Assembly: GCA_024404875.1 (NCBI GenBank)
Contig: JAKSPK010000005.1
Span: forward strand, 1 to 64,000
DNA length: 64,000 bases
Reading direction: 5' to 3'
DNA from: Oscillospiraceae bacterium
GTDB taxonomy: Bacteria > Bacillota > Clostridia > Oscillospirales > Ruminococcaceae
In this document: one piece after another, positions 38,072 to 47,087 of the stretch
Layout: each line of letters starts with the position of its first letter
How positions within the stretch are numbered: the first letter of the stretch is position 1
Notes under the pieces: generated by a model
What the model was told of the DNA's origin: nothing
Databases searched by the model: none
The model's input: the letters and a program-made list of their open reading frames with translations, nothing else
Translations under genes and position numbers: made by a program

Positions 38072-39040
38072 TTGGTCGGAACGGTTCTGCTTATCATCCT
38101 GTTCGTGCTGTGTGTGCTGCTGCTTTTGCCGGTGCGTGTGACGGGCTGGTTCCGTGACGGCAAATGGGCAGTTACGGTATATTATGCGTTTATCCGTGTG
38201 TTTCATAAGGAATCGGAGGAAAAGCCGGAGCCGCAGAAACCGCTGAAGCCGGAGGATCTGCCGGAGGGCGAAGCACCGCCGCCGAACCCGAAAACGGAGA
38301 AACCCGAGCAATCGAAAACCCCGGATGCGCCTGCAAAGCCGGAGCCTGCGGCTGCGGAGATTGTGCCAAAGCCGGAAACGGTGACGGATGTGCAGCCTGC
38401 TGCGAAACCGCAGCCTGAGTCCGAGCCGGCTTTACATGAGCCGGAGCCCGTTGATCCGGAAGCGCTCGCTGACGATCCCGATATTCAGCCGATTTCCGGC
38501 GAAGAGCCTTGCCGGAAGCGGCGGAAGAAGAAAGAGAAACAGGACGAAGCCCTCACCGATGCAGAGCCGGAAAAGGAAAAACCGAAAAAGCGCGGCTTCA
38601 TTCGCTGGATCAAGCCGGATTCTCTGAAAGGATGGCTTCGCCTTGCAAAGGACGGTCTCGGCGCATTGCCGCCCGCCCTGCGCTTTCTGACACGGCATCT
38701 GCATTTCCGTCATGTGAAGCTGTATCTTGCAGTTGCCTCGGATGATCCCGCAAATACCGCGACACTCTACGGCAAGATCTGTGCGGCGGCCTGCAATCTG
38801 CTGGCTGTGCTGCAATGCTGGGTGGATATCGAAACGGACGAAATCCGCATCCTCGCGGATTTTTACAATGAGAGCATCACATTCAGCGCCGCACTGGAGC
38901 TTCGCGTCTCACCGGCGGCAGCGATCCTCATGGTACTGATTCTCGGCATCCGGTTCCTGATCAATTCGATCCGGACATACCGCGCCGAGCGGAAGGATGA
39001 AAAGCTGCGCGCAAAGGAAACCGCGCCGGCAGAAATGTAA
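38072..39040 (+). CDS. DUF2953 domain-containing membrane protein
   Basis: The 322-residue protein has an N-terminal membrane helix (about 2-20), a short conserved part, a Pro/Glu/Lys-rich low-complexity linker (about 48-165), and the DUF2953 core (about 190-300). A second membrane helix lies at about 283-302 (AAAILMVLILGIRFLINSI). DUF2953 proteins (YtfI in Bacillus) are encoded next to the sporulation gene gerW, as here, but their role is unclear. The start is probably the TTG at 38072, 8 nt after AAGGAGG; the GTG at 38054 lies upstream of that site. Confidence 0.82.
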   Translation: MVGTVLLIILFVLCVLLLLPVRVTGWFRDGKWAVTVYYAFIRVFHKESEEKPEPQKPLKPEDLPEGEAPPPNPKTEKPEQSKTPDAPAKPEPAAAEIVPKPETVTDVQPAAKPQPESEPALHEPEPVDPEALADDPDIQPISGEEPCRKRRKKKEKQDEALTDAEPEKEKPKKRGFIRWIKPDSLKGWLRLAKDGLGALPPALRFLTRHLHFRHVKLYLAVASDDPANTATLYGKICAAACNLLAVLQCWVDIETDEIRILADFYNESITFSAALELRVSPAAAILMVLILGIRFLINSIRTYRAERKDEKLRAKETAPAEM

Positions 39041-39108
39041 TACTATATATATTTATTCGCATCCGAGCGGGATATCCCCGCAAAACCATATTTCAGGAGG
39101 AATCAATT

Positions 39109-39531
39109 ATGAGCGAACGCAGCAATGAGCATCCGGTACAGGAAACAATGCGCGTTACAATGGAACAGATCCGCGGCATGGTCGATGCAAACACGATCAT
39201 TGGACAGCCGATCCAGTGCGAGAATGGCACGACCGTCGTCCCGATCTCGAAGGTCAGCTTCGGCTTTGCATCCGGCGGATCAGATCTGCCGACCAAGGTC
39301 GCAAAGGATATGTTCGGCGGCGGCGGCGGCGCGGGCGTGACGATCTCCCCGGTCGCATTCCTCGTCATTATGCCGAATGATGTGAAGCTGCTTCAGCTTT
39401 CTGTCAATGCGTCCACGCCGAATGCGCTCATCAATATGGTGCCGGATGTTATGGACAAGGTGACAGGCTTCCTCGCAGGCAGACAGGAAAAGAAGGCTGC
39501 CGCGGGCGAGACTACAGTCGAGAACGAATAA
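39109..39531 (+). CDS. gerW: GerW (YtfJ) family sporulation protein
   Basis: The 140-residue protein matches GerW/YtfJ, a spore protein needed for germination in Bacillus. The conserved core is NTIIGQPIQ, TTVVPISKVSFGFASGG and the glycine-rich GGGGGAGVTISPVAFLVI. RBS CAGGAGG precedes the ATG by 8 nt. It follows the DUF2953 gene, the arrangement common to spore-forming Firmicutes. Confidence 0.93.
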   Translation: MSERSNEHPVQETMRVTMEQIRGMVDANTIIGQPIQCENGTTVVPISKVSFGFASGGSDLPTKVAKDMFGGGGGAGVTISPVAFLVIMPNDVKLLQLSVNASTPNALINMVPDVMDKVTGFLAGRQEKKAAAGETTVENE

Positions 39532-39602
39532 TCACCGGCAGGAGACTGCCGAACCGCAGTGCGCGGCCGTGAGACTGCGTATCTGCGGCGTCAGGAGATC
39601 TT

Positions 39603-40334
39603 ATGGAAAAAATCAGAGTTCAGAAATTGCTTGCGGATGCAGGATATTGCTCCCGCCGGAAGGCGGAATCCCTGATCGACGCGGGCAAGGTCAAATGCAA
39701 CGGACATCCCGTCCGGCTCGGCGATAAGGCACTTCCGACCGACATCATTACGGTCGGAGACGAGCGCGTCTTTATCCCGAAGAAGAAAGAATTCCGCTAT
39801 ATCATGCTGAATAAGCCGCGCGGCTATGTCACGACGCTCTCCGATGAACAGGGGCGGCGCTGCGTGACCGATCTGCTGGACGGCGTGGATACCCGCGTTT
39901 ATCCGATCGGCCGGCTCGACCGAAATTCCGAAGGCTTGCTGCTCTTTACAAATGACGGCGCCTTCGCAAACGGCATTATGCATCCTTCGCGGGAGGTCTC
40001 CAAGACCTACCGTGTGACGGTGCGTCCGCCGGTCTCGGAGGAGCAGCTTGCGCAGATGTCCACCGGCTTAACGCTTGATGACGGTTTCAAAACCGCGCCT
40101 GCGAACATTGTGACACAGGTCACGGAGCCGACGAGAGTTGTATTGCTCGTGACGATCCACGAGGGCAAAAAACGCGAGGTACGCCGGATGTGCGATGCTG
40201 TCGGGCTGGAGGTCGCAAGACTGCGCAGAGTGTCGATCGGCCCTGTGAAGCTCGGTATGCTGAAGCCCGGCGAGTGGCGCGACCTGACGGCGGAGGAGCT
40301 GCGTGCGCTCCGCAATGCGATCGGAAAGGGATAA
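39603..40334 (+). CDS. rluB: rRNA pseudouridine synthase, RluB/RsuA family
   Basis: The 243-residue enzyme has an S4 RNA-binding domain (about 1-60, VQKLLADAGYCSRRKAESLI) and the RsuA-family catalytic domain with the Asp in GRLDRNSEGLLLFTNDG (about 104). It probably isomerises a uridine in helix 89-93 of 23S rRNA; RsuA-type 16S specificity cannot be excluded. RBS AGGAGA lies just upstream. It is the last gene of the DUF2953-gerW unit. Confidence 0.93.
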   Translation: MEKIRVQKLLADAGYCSRRKAESLIDAGKVKCNGHPVRLGDKALPTDIITVGDERVFIPKKKEFRYIMLNKPRGYVTTLSDEQGRRCVTDLLDGVDTRVYPIGRLDRNSEGLLLFTNDGAFANGIMHPSREVSKTYRVTVRPPVSEEQLAQMSTGLTLDDGFKTAPANIVTQVTEPTRVVLLVTIHEGKKREVRRMCDAVGLEVARLRRVSIGPVKLGMLKPGEWRDLTAEELRALRNAIGKG

Positions 40335-40419
40335 TATGGACCTGCAATCGTGCCGGAGTCCGCGCAGAGGTCAAACGATTACCTGCGCGGGCCGGGCAGG
40401 ATGTGCTGACAGGAAACAA

Positions 40420-40447
40420 AAAAGGGAAAGCCTCAGCCTTCCCTTTT
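40420..40447. terminator. Bidirectional terminator, rluB/Nudix
   Basis: AAAAGGGAA (40420-40428) pairs with TTCCCTTTT (40439-40447), with A- and T-runs on both sides. It lies between convergent genes. Confidence 0.8.
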
Positions 40448-40450
40448 ATG

Positions 40451-40873
40451 TCACATAATGTGATTGTTCTGTTTGATTGCAGCGCGCGCTTTGTTCACAA
40501 TGGTTTTGTCATTCTCATAGGTCAGCATATGGGAAGCGCGGACAATGTCCACCCAACGGATTTCAGCGATCTCTTCTTCCTGCGGCACATAATCATAATT
40601 GCGCGCCAGTGCGAGGAAGTAGACGACCACCTTCTGTGTATCCCGCCGCGGCGAATAGGAGACAGTCTCCCGAAAGGTTTGATCGAGAATCACATCCAGA
40701 CCGGTTTCCTCCTTAATTTCGCGTCTTGCGGTTTCCAGCTCCGTTTCATCGCCCTCGACATGACCTTTGGGAAACGACCAGTGGCCGCTGTTGATGTGTT
40801 TAATCAGCAGGATCTCGATATTTCCGTGAAACCGCCGGTACACGATCGCGCCGCAGGACTTTTCATGCAGCAT
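40451..40873 (-). CDS. Nudix hydrolase
   Basis: The 140-residue protein has a full Nudix box, GHVEGDETELETARREIKEE then TGL (about 39-61), with the FPKG segment before it. The start SCGAIVYRRF and WSFPKGH resemble diadenosine tetraphosphate (Ap4A) hydrolases. Its substrate is not proven. The ATG at 40873 follows GAAAGGA; a longer frame to 41065 runs through the promoter. Confidence 0.92.
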   Translation of the reverse strand: MLHEKSCGAIVYRRFHGNIEILLIKHINSGHWSFPKGHVEGDETELETARREIKEETGLDVILDQTFRETVSYSPRRDTQKVVVYFLALARNYDYVPQEEEIAEIRWVDIVRASHMLTYENDKTIVNKARAAIKQNNHIM

Positions 40874-40922
40874 TCCAAAGTTCCTTTCGTATGGATTTTG
40901 CAACGGGTTGTTGTTATTTAAC

Positions 40923-40951
40923 ATTATAACACAAACAGCAGAATTTGTAAA
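40923..40951 (-). promoter_or_regulatory. Nudix gene promoter
   Basis: On the minus strand, TTTACA (40946-40951) and TATAAT (40923-40928) are 17 nt apart, 50 nt before the start codon. Confidence 0.78.
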
Positions 40952-41030
40952 CACCTTTTGACAGAAAATCTCACAGCTTTGCGGAAAATAGTGACCGCGT
41001 ACAAATATAAACAGAAAGGATTTGTTTGAT

Positions 41031-42284
41031 ATGAACAAAAAAACTGCTTTCAGCGCAGCTGACATTCTCCTGCCCGATCAGCAGCATATGTCCGGTGTCT
41101 GGGCGGTCTGCGCCTGCGATCAGTACACCGGTGAACCGGCATACTGGGCGGAGACTGATCGCCTCGCGGGCGAAAAGTACTCTGCACTCCGGCTGATTCT
41201 GCCGGAGGTTTATCTGGAGGATGCTGATGTGACTGAGCGCATCGCGAAGATCCAGCAGACGATGCAGGAGTATCTCAGCGCAGGCGTTTTTGCGGAATAC
41301 AAAAATTCCATGGTTTACATTGAGCGCATTCAGTCCGACGGCAAGATGCGCGCGGGTTTGATCGGAAAGATCGACCTGGAACAGTATGATTACACGAAGG
41401 GCTCTGTTTCGCCTGTCCGTGCGACAGAGGCGACCGTTCCGGAGCGCATCCCGCCTCGTGTCCGGATCCGCCGCGGTGCAGCGCTGGAACTGCCGCATAT
41501 TATGATTTTGCTCGATGATACGAAGAAAACTGTCATCGAACCGCTTGCCGAAAAGACTGGTTCTCTGCAGAAACTCTATGATACGGAGCTGATGCAGGGC
41601 GGCGGTGCGATCAAGGGCTGGCTTGTCCCTGCGGATGAGCAGGCGCGGATTCTCGATGCATTGACTGCACTCGGCACGGAGTCCGGCGAGGAGCATCCGC
41701 TTGTCTATGCAATGGGAGACGGCAACCATTCCCTCGCGACCGCGAAGGCATTTTATGAGGAATGGAAGGCTGCAAATCCCGGCGTCGATACCGAAAACGC
41801 ACCGATGCGCTATGCGCTGGTCGAGCTGGTCAATCTCCACAGTCCGGCGCTCGAATTTGAGGCAATCCACCGCATCCTCAATCAGGTTGATGCGGAGAAG
41901 CTGCTCGCGGATATGACGGCGGCACTGGATCTGCGCACGGATGCAGAATCCGCACAGCGTTTCGAGGTCATTCTCGGCGGTAAAACAACCGCTTACTATA
42001 TCCACAAGCCGGCCTCGAATCTGACAGTCGGCAGCGTACAGAGCTTCCTGGATGCATGGCTCCGCGAGAACGGCGGCAAGATCGACTATATCCACGGAGC
42101 GGAGGTTGTCGCATCGCTTGCGGCCGAGCCGAACAGTATGGGCATTCTTCTGCCGGATATGCAGAAATCGGAGCTGTTCCCGACCGTTATCAAGGACGGC
42201 GCACTGCCCCGCAAGACATTTTCGATGGGTCATGCGGCGGATAAGCGTTTCTATATGGAGTGCCGGCGGATTACGACGGCGTGA
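41031..42284 (+). CDS. DUF1015 family protein
   Basis: The 417-residue protein matches DUF1015 (HTH/PF06245-like 'uncharacterised conserved') from the start: FSAADILLPDQQ, then AVCACDQYTGEPAYW. The mid-protein block YAMGDGNHSLATAKAFYEEWK (about 224-244) is the family's most conserved stretch and may be the active site. No function is established. The ATG at 41031 is preceded by AGAAAGGA at 10 nt. It diverges from the Nudix gene. Confidence 0.8.
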   Translation: MNKKTAFSAADILLPDQQHMSGVWAVCACDQYTGEPAYWAETDRLAGEKYSALRLILPEVYLEDADVTERIAKIQQTMQEYLSAGVFAEYKNSMVYIERIQSDGKMRAGLIGKIDLEQYDYTKGSVSPVRATEATVPERIPPRVRIRRGAALELPHIMILLDDTKKTVIEPLAEKTGSLQKLYDTELMQGGGAIKGWLVPADEQARILDALTALGTESGEEHPLVYAMGDGNHSLATAKAFYEEWKAANPGVDTENAPMRYALVELVNLHSPALEFEAIHRILNQVDAEKLLADMTAALDLRTDAESAQRFEVILGGKTTAYYIHKPASNLTVGSVQSFLDAWLRENGGKIDYIHGAEVVASLAAEPNSMGILLPDMQKSELFPTVIKDGALPRKTFSMGHAADKRFYMECRRITTA

Positions 42285-42428
42285 CAGTTTGATGAATATT
42301 CTGCGGAATCTATATGCAATTATCTTGTATCCTCTTGAAAAACAGTGAAATATATGCTTTACCCCGGCAGTGCCCGGCTCCGATATAATACCAGGTTATG
42401 AAATCCGGCGCTTTTATTTTTCGTATCC

Positions 42429-42457
42429 ATTGCACTTTTCTCCATAATATGCTATAA
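42429..42457 (+). promoter_or_regulatory. Promoter of the LRR-glycosyltransferase operon
   Basis: TTGCAC (42429-42434) and TATAAT (42452-42457) are 17 nt apart with a TGC extension. A second possible -10 at about 42383 lacks a -35 partner. Confidence 0.82.
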
Positions 42458-42503
42458 TAGGAACAGATTCCCGCACATTCAGATGACGGTTTATATGACG
42501 ATC

Positions 42504-42588
42504 AAGGGGTGGAAACAGTCGGGCGCATCGTCCGGTTTTCACCCCTTCACACTTTGAATCGCAGAGCGAAACCGGCTGTGAGAGTGTG
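42504..42588 (+). promoter_or_regulatory. Folded 5' leader of the LRR operon
   Basis: AAGGGGTGGAAA (42504-42515) pairs with TTTTCACCCCTT (42536-42547) over 12 bp including one G-T pair, and CACACT (42548-42553) pairs with AGTGTG (42583-42588). The two hairpins are adjacent and end 55 nt before the start codon. There is no T-run, so this is not a terminator. It matches no RNA family I know. Confidence 0.5.
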
Positions 42589-42642
42589 ACGGTGTGCCTT
42601 TCACAAATTGGAAGCCGGCATTGCCGGAAAGGAGATTTCAGT

Positions 42643-43839
42643 ATGAAACAGAAGTTCCTGTGCGCCGGAAGCGGTATGCTTGCGGCGCTGACGATGCTCG
42701 CCGTATGTACGGTCAGCGTTGCTGCCGAAGAATCGGAGGGTTCCGAGGAGATCGTGACCTATACCAGCGGTGACTACACCTATTCACGCCTTGTTGAGAG
42801 CGATAACGAGGAGAACAAAGCAGCCTGTATCATCAGCTATACTGGCAGCGAGACCGATGTCGTGATTCCGGATCAAATTGATGGACTGGATGTTGTCCAG
42901 CTCGGCGACACCGCTTTCGCCGGCAGCCGCCGGATCGAGCGCGTGACGCTCCCTTCACATTTGCAGGATCTCGGCTCCTATACTTTCGCAGAATGTCCGG
43001 GTATTCTGGAATACAAGGTCGCGGAGGACAATGTTAATTTTGAATCGCGCGAGGGTGTGCTTTATACGGCTGACGGCTATACGCTTCTGCGCTATCCGCT
43101 CGGCACGATGCCGGAAAAGGTCACAGTGCCGGAAGGTGTTAAAATGGTCGGCAATGTCGCATTCACCTGCAGTGCGGACATCAAGGAGATTGAGCTGCCG
43201 GATTCGCTCGAAATAATCGGCGTCTCAGCCTTCTCGGACTGCCCGCAGCTGGAAAGCGTGGTGATCCCGGAGGGTGTTGAACTGATTGACAGCTTTGCTT
43301 TCAATAGCTGCAAAAAGCTCAAATCGGTCAAGCTGCCGACCACGTTGCTCCAGATCGGCGACGGTGCTTTTTCCGCGACTGCGCTGACAGAGATCAGCCT
43401 GCCGAGCAGTCTGCAAAAGATCGGCATGCAGGCATTTGCCTCGACGAAGCTCACCGAGGCCCGCATTCCGGCGAGCGTTACAGATATCGGCTATTCGGCG
43501 TTCGGCTGGGATGTCAGAGCCGACGGTGAACTGATCATGAATGAGAATTTTGTAATCTACGGCGAAAAGGGCTCTGTCGCCCATGAATATTGCTTTGATT
43601 CAGATGACGGCAACCACTTCATCTTTATCGAAGACACCAGCCAATCGGACAGCACTGCAGAGAGCAGCACCGATGAAAGTGCAGCTGCAGAAAGCGCGGC
43701 GGAGCAATCCGACAGCAGTACCGGTATTTCCGGTCGTGCTATTGGAATTGCGGGCTGTGCTGCGGCAATGATCGGCATTCTCATTGCGGCCGTGGTGAGC
43801 GGCAAGAAATCCAAAAAGGAGACCGGAAAAGATGAATAA
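42643..43839 (+). CDS. BspA-type leucine-rich repeat surface protein 1
   Basis: The 398-residue protein has a signal peptide (about 1-27, ending VSVAAEE) and about eight LRR_5 (BspA-type) repeats of roughly 22-23 residues at about 60-300 (for example VTLPSHLQDLGSYTFAECPGI and IELPDSLEIIGVSAFSDC). A Ser/Glu/Thr-rich stalk follows at about 325-355. It ends in a membrane helix (about 363-385) with a KKSKKE tail. It is probably held in the membrane with its repeats outside. BspA-type repeats bind host or microbial surface molecules in other species. RBS AAAGGAG. It overlaps the next gene by 8 nt. Confidence 0.88.
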   Translation: MKQKFLCAGSGMLAALTMLAVCTVSVAAEESEGSEEIVTYTSGDYTYSRLVESDNEENKAACIISYTGSETDVVIPDQIDGLDVVQLGDTAFAGSRRIERVTLPSHLQDLGSYTFAECPGILEYKVAEDNVNFESREGVLYTADGYTLLRYPLGTMPEKVTVPEGVKMVGNVAFTCSADIKEIELPDSLEIIGVSAFSDCPQLESVVIPEGVELIDSFAFNSCKKLKSVKLPTTLLQIGDGAFSATALTEISLPSSLQKIGMQAFASTKLTEARIPASVTDIGYSAFGWDVRADGELIMNENFVIYGEKGSVAHEYCFDSDDGNHFIFIEDTSQSDSTAESSTDESAAAESAAEQSDSSTGISGRAIGIAGCAAAMIGILIAAVVSGKKSKKETGKDE

Positions 43840-45310
43840 AGCACGGAAATGGCTTGCCGGTATCAGCGCAGGTCTTCTGATGCTGACGGTATCCATGCCG
43901 GCATTTGCGGAGGATGCGCCGGCGGAGGACGAGGGCATCAAAGTTGGTGATCTGACCTTTGCCGAGACGGACGGCGGCTATCAGCTTATCGGCGCAGCAG
44001 AGACAGTGACCGATGTCAAAGTGCCGGAGAAGGTCGAGGGCGAAAAGGTCGTTGCGATCGGAGACGGCGCATTCAATGAATGTGTTTCGCTGACAAGCGT
44101 GACGCTGCCTGATTCGCTGGAAAAGATCGGCGCGGGCGCATTCTATTACTGTATGGCACTGAAGGAGCTGGATATTCCGGATTCTGTCACGGAGATCGGC
44201 GCCTATGCCTTTGCAAACTGCTATGCACTGAAACAAATCACGCTGCCGGAGAGTCTGGAGGTGCTGTCATCCTATACATTCTCCTACGACATCGCGCTGG
44301 AGGAGCTGACGTTGCCGGAGAATCTGGTGCAGATCAAGCCGATGAGCATCGCCAGCTGCTTTCTGCTGAAAACGGTGCACATTCCTGCCTCTGTGCAGCA
44401 GATTGACGAAATGGCGCTCGTCGCCAATATGGGATTGACAAACATCGACATTGCAAAGGAAAATAACAACTATACGACCGACAGCGCAGGTGCGGTGCTG
44501 TCAAAGGACGGCAGCAAACTGCTGATCTATCCGGCGGGCAATACTGCGGAGTCCTATGATATTCCGGCAGGTGTTGCTGTGATCGACGCGTATGCATTCA
44601 CCTCAGCACTCAAGCTGAAAAAGGTCACGCTGCCGGATTCTGTTGAAAAGATCGGCGAGTGCGCATTCTCCGGATGCAGCAGCCTTGAGACATTTGATTT
44701 TCCGAAGCAGCTGACGGCGATCCCTGCCAGTCTCCTGGCGGACTGTGAATCGCTCAGCAGCTTTGTAATCCCGGATACGGTCACGGAGATCGGCGACTAT
44801 GCGTTTTATGGCTGCAAAGCGCTTTCCGGCGTGACAATCCCGGAGAGCGTGACGAAGATCGGACCCTATGCATTCTGCGGCTGCGATGTCATGAATGAGA
44901 TGACCGTGCCGAAATCGGTGACGGAGATCGGTGACTGTGCATTTGGCTTTGAGCTCGTGAAGGATGAGGAGAGCGGCGCGGAAACTCCGGCAGTTCGTTC
45001 GGATTTCACGCTTGCAGGACGCTTCGGTTCTGCTGCGAAGACCTATGCAGAGGCCAGCGGTGTGAAATTTAAGCAGATCGGACTCAGCCCGGTGATGGTG
45101 GTTATGATTGTCGTTGCGGTACTGGCTGTGCTGGGCATCATTCTGGCACTCGTTATCCCGAACCGCAAAAAGCCGGAAGCTGAAACAGAATCACCGGCTG
45201 ATCCGGACTATGCGGGCATTCTTGCGGACGATGAGGAAAGCGGCGATCCTTATGACCGCACCAACGGCATTCAGCCGGAAGACAACAATTCAGAGACTGT
45301 AGGTAAGTGA
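43832..45310 (+). CDS. BspA-type leucine-rich repeat surface protein 2
   Basis: The 492-residue paralogue of the preceding gene has a signal peptide (about 1-28, ending MPAFAEDA), about eleven LRR_5 repeats (about 50-370), a BspA insert (TTDSAGAVLSKDGSKLLIYP), and a C-terminal membrane helix at about 415-440 (VVMIVVAVLAVLGIILALVI) with an acidic cytosolic tail of about 50 residues. The tail differs from the short basic one of LRR protein 1. RBS AAAAGGAG lies within the end of the previous gene. The two probably act together at the cell surface. Confidence 0.88.
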   Translation: MNKARKWLAGISAGLLMLTVSMPAFAEDAPAEDEGIKVGDLTFAETDGGYQLIGAAETVTDVKVPEKVEGEKVVAIGDGAFNECVSLTSVTLPDSLEKIGAGAFYYCMALKELDIPDSVTEIGAYAFANCYALKQITLPESLEVLSSYTFSYDIALEELTLPENLVQIKPMSIASCFLLKTVHIPASVQQIDEMALVANMGLTNIDIAKENNNYTTDSAGAVLSKDGSKLLIYPAGNTAESYDIPAGVAVIDAYAFTSALKLKKVTLPDSVEKIGECAFSGCSSLETFDFPKQLTAIPASLLADCESLSSFVIPDTVTEIGDYAFYGCKALSGVTIPESVTKIGPYAFCGCDVMNEMTVPKSVTEIGDCAFGFELVKDEESGAETPAVRSDFTLAGRFGSAAKTYAEASGVKFKQIGLSPVMVVMIVVAVLAVLGIILALVIPNRKKPEAETESPADPDYAGILADDEESGDPYDRTNGIQPEDNNSETVGK

Positions 45311-45314
45311 GCAT

Positions 45315-47087
45315 ATGAAAAAAATACAGATCGGTTCAGTTCTCGAAAAGACAGGACTTTATGTAGTCGGCGTGATCTCATTTCTGATAGCGCTGTTCCT
45401 TTCGCTGGTCAGTCTGCTGCACACGACTGTAGTTGCGAAGGTTAATGAAGGCGAGGGCGTGCAGTCGATCGTCTATCATATCAAGGAGCGCGTCGAATCG
45501 GTGTACTATCTGAATGACAATTTAATTGTCAATCTGTTGGTACTGGTTTTCCTGCTGGTCGCCTGCTTTGCGCTTATCAAGCGGCTGAAGTTTCGGATTT
45601 CCACACGGATGCTGGGCCGGCTGATGTTTCTCTGGACATTCATACTCGGTGTGGTCTGGGTGCTTTCCTCGCAGTCTGCGCCGACGGAGGACTCCGGCAC
45701 AGTCACCTCGGCATCGTGGGCATTCGCTGAGGATAACTACAGCTGTCTGCGCGATATCCGGTATTTCCACAACTACGCATTCCAGCTCGGCTATGTATTG
45801 TTCAATGAGTGGATCATCCGCTTTATTCAGTTTTTCAAGCATATGGATAATCTGATGCCGCTGGAGATTCTGAATGCGGTGTTCCTCGGCATTATCAATC
45901 TGTTCCTCGTGAAAATCGCGGACAAGCTGTTCGGCGACCGCCGTGTGACGATTCTTGCGGCGATCCTGCTGGCACTCAGCACCGCACCGATCATCTCCTG
46001 CTCGTTTGTCTACGGTATCTATCCGGGCATGATGTTTGCGGTGATTGCGCTCTACTGCGAGATCTGTTATCTGAAAGAGACCGACCTGAAAAAAGGCATT
46101 CTCTATGCGGTTCCGGCAGCACTCTGCATTACGCTGGCCGTCATGATCAAATCAAACTATATGATCTGGCTGGTCGCGATGCTGCTGATTGCTGCGGTCA
46201 GGCTGATCGGCAGAAAGAAATTCCTTCGCGATGGCATCTTCATTGTCGTGACGGCGGTCATGGCGCTGAATGTTCAGTCGCTGGTCATCCGGCATTATGA
46301 GAAGAAAGCCGGCGTTGAGATCACCGGAATCATCCCTTATACAGCATGGATCGCGATGGGCATCAACGAGAGCGAGGACGCGCCCGGCTGGTATAATTAT
46401 GGCTATACGCTTGGCTCGATCGAGCAGGCGAATTTCGACGAAGAGGTTGCTGCGGAGCATATCTCGGAGATTCTGCATAACCGCATTGAATATCTCCTGA
46501 AGCATTCGCAGTACACGAATGATTTCTTCTATTATAAAAATGTCTCCCAGTGGAACGACACATCTTATCAGTCGATCTGGAACAATCAGGTGCGCGGACA
46601 GTATAAGGAGAAGAATGCCTTTGCTGCGTGGGTCTGCGGAAAAGGTGAGCCGACCGTGAAGAAGCTCATGGACTATTTTGCACAGCTCATTTTCTTTGGC
46701 TTCTGTATCGGCTGTCTGGCATTGATTCGTTCGAAGAACTTTATGCTGACGCCGCTGCCGGTCGTATTCCTTGGCGGATTTTTCTACCATATGATCGGCG
46801 AGGGCAAATCACAGTATGTGCTGCCGTATTTTATTGTAATGTGTGCCTTTGCAGCATACGGCATCGTGAAACTCAGCGACTGGGTGGCGGTACGGATCAA
46901 TTCGGATTATTACCGCTTATATTGGTTGATCGGCAGCGAAAAGCCGGAGCCTGTCGCTGAAGCCGCGGCAGAGAGTGCACCGGCAGAAGCAGCGGAGACT
47001 GTGACGGAGACGGCTGCTGTACAGCCCGAAAAAGACGAAAAGCATGGCAGAGAAACCGCAGCAGCGGAGGAGAAAAACAATGACTGA
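45315..47087 (+). CDS. GT-C type glycosyltransferase-like membrane protein
   Basis: The 590-residue protein has about eleven membrane segments, beginning at about 17-38. It has the topology of polyprenol-phosphate-sugar dependent (GT-C, PMT/ArnT-like) glycosyltransferases, with short acidic stretches after the second and third segments. A 70-residue Ala/Glu/Pro-rich tail follows the last helix. I do not see a family-specific catalytic motif, so the class is assigned by topology and by the GtrB-like gene that overlaps its end. It begins 4 nt after LRR 2. It may transfer a sugar onto surface proteins or glycolipids. Confidence 0.7.
   Translation: MKKIQIGSVLEKTGLYVVGVISFLIALFLSLVSLLHTTVVAKVNEGEGVQSIVYHIKERVESVYYLNDNLIVNLLVLVFLLVACFALIKRLKFRISTRMLGRLMFLWTFILGVVWVLSSQSAPTEDSGTVTSASWAFAEDNYSCLRDIRYFHNYAFQLGYVLFNEWIIRFIQFFKHMDNLMPLEILNAVFLGIINLFLVKIADKLFGDRRVTILAAILLALSTAPIISCSFVYGIYPGMMFAVIALYCEICYLKETDLKKGILYAVPAALCITLAVMIKSNYMIWLVAMLLIAAVRLIGRKKFLRDGIFIVVTAVMALNVQSLVIRHYEKKAGVEITGIIPYTAWIAMGINESEDAPGWYNYGYTLGSIEQANFDEEVAAEHISEILHNRIEYLLKHSQYTNDFFYYKNVSQWNDTSYQSIWNNQVRGQYKEKNAFAAWVCGKGEPTVKKLMDYFAQLIFFGFCIGCLALIRSKNFMLTPLPVVFLGGFFYHMIGEGKSQYVLPYFIVMCAFAAYGIVKLSDWVAVRINSDYYRLYWLIGSEKPEPVAEAAAESAPAEAAETVTETAAVQPEKDEKHGRETAAAEEKNND

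Noticed and set aside
40971..42233. 420-codon open frame on the minus strand opposite the DUF1015 gene
   Set aside because: It mirrors the DUF1015 gene, has no ribosome binding site, and has an Arg/Cys/His-rich composition typical of antisense frames in GC-rich genes.
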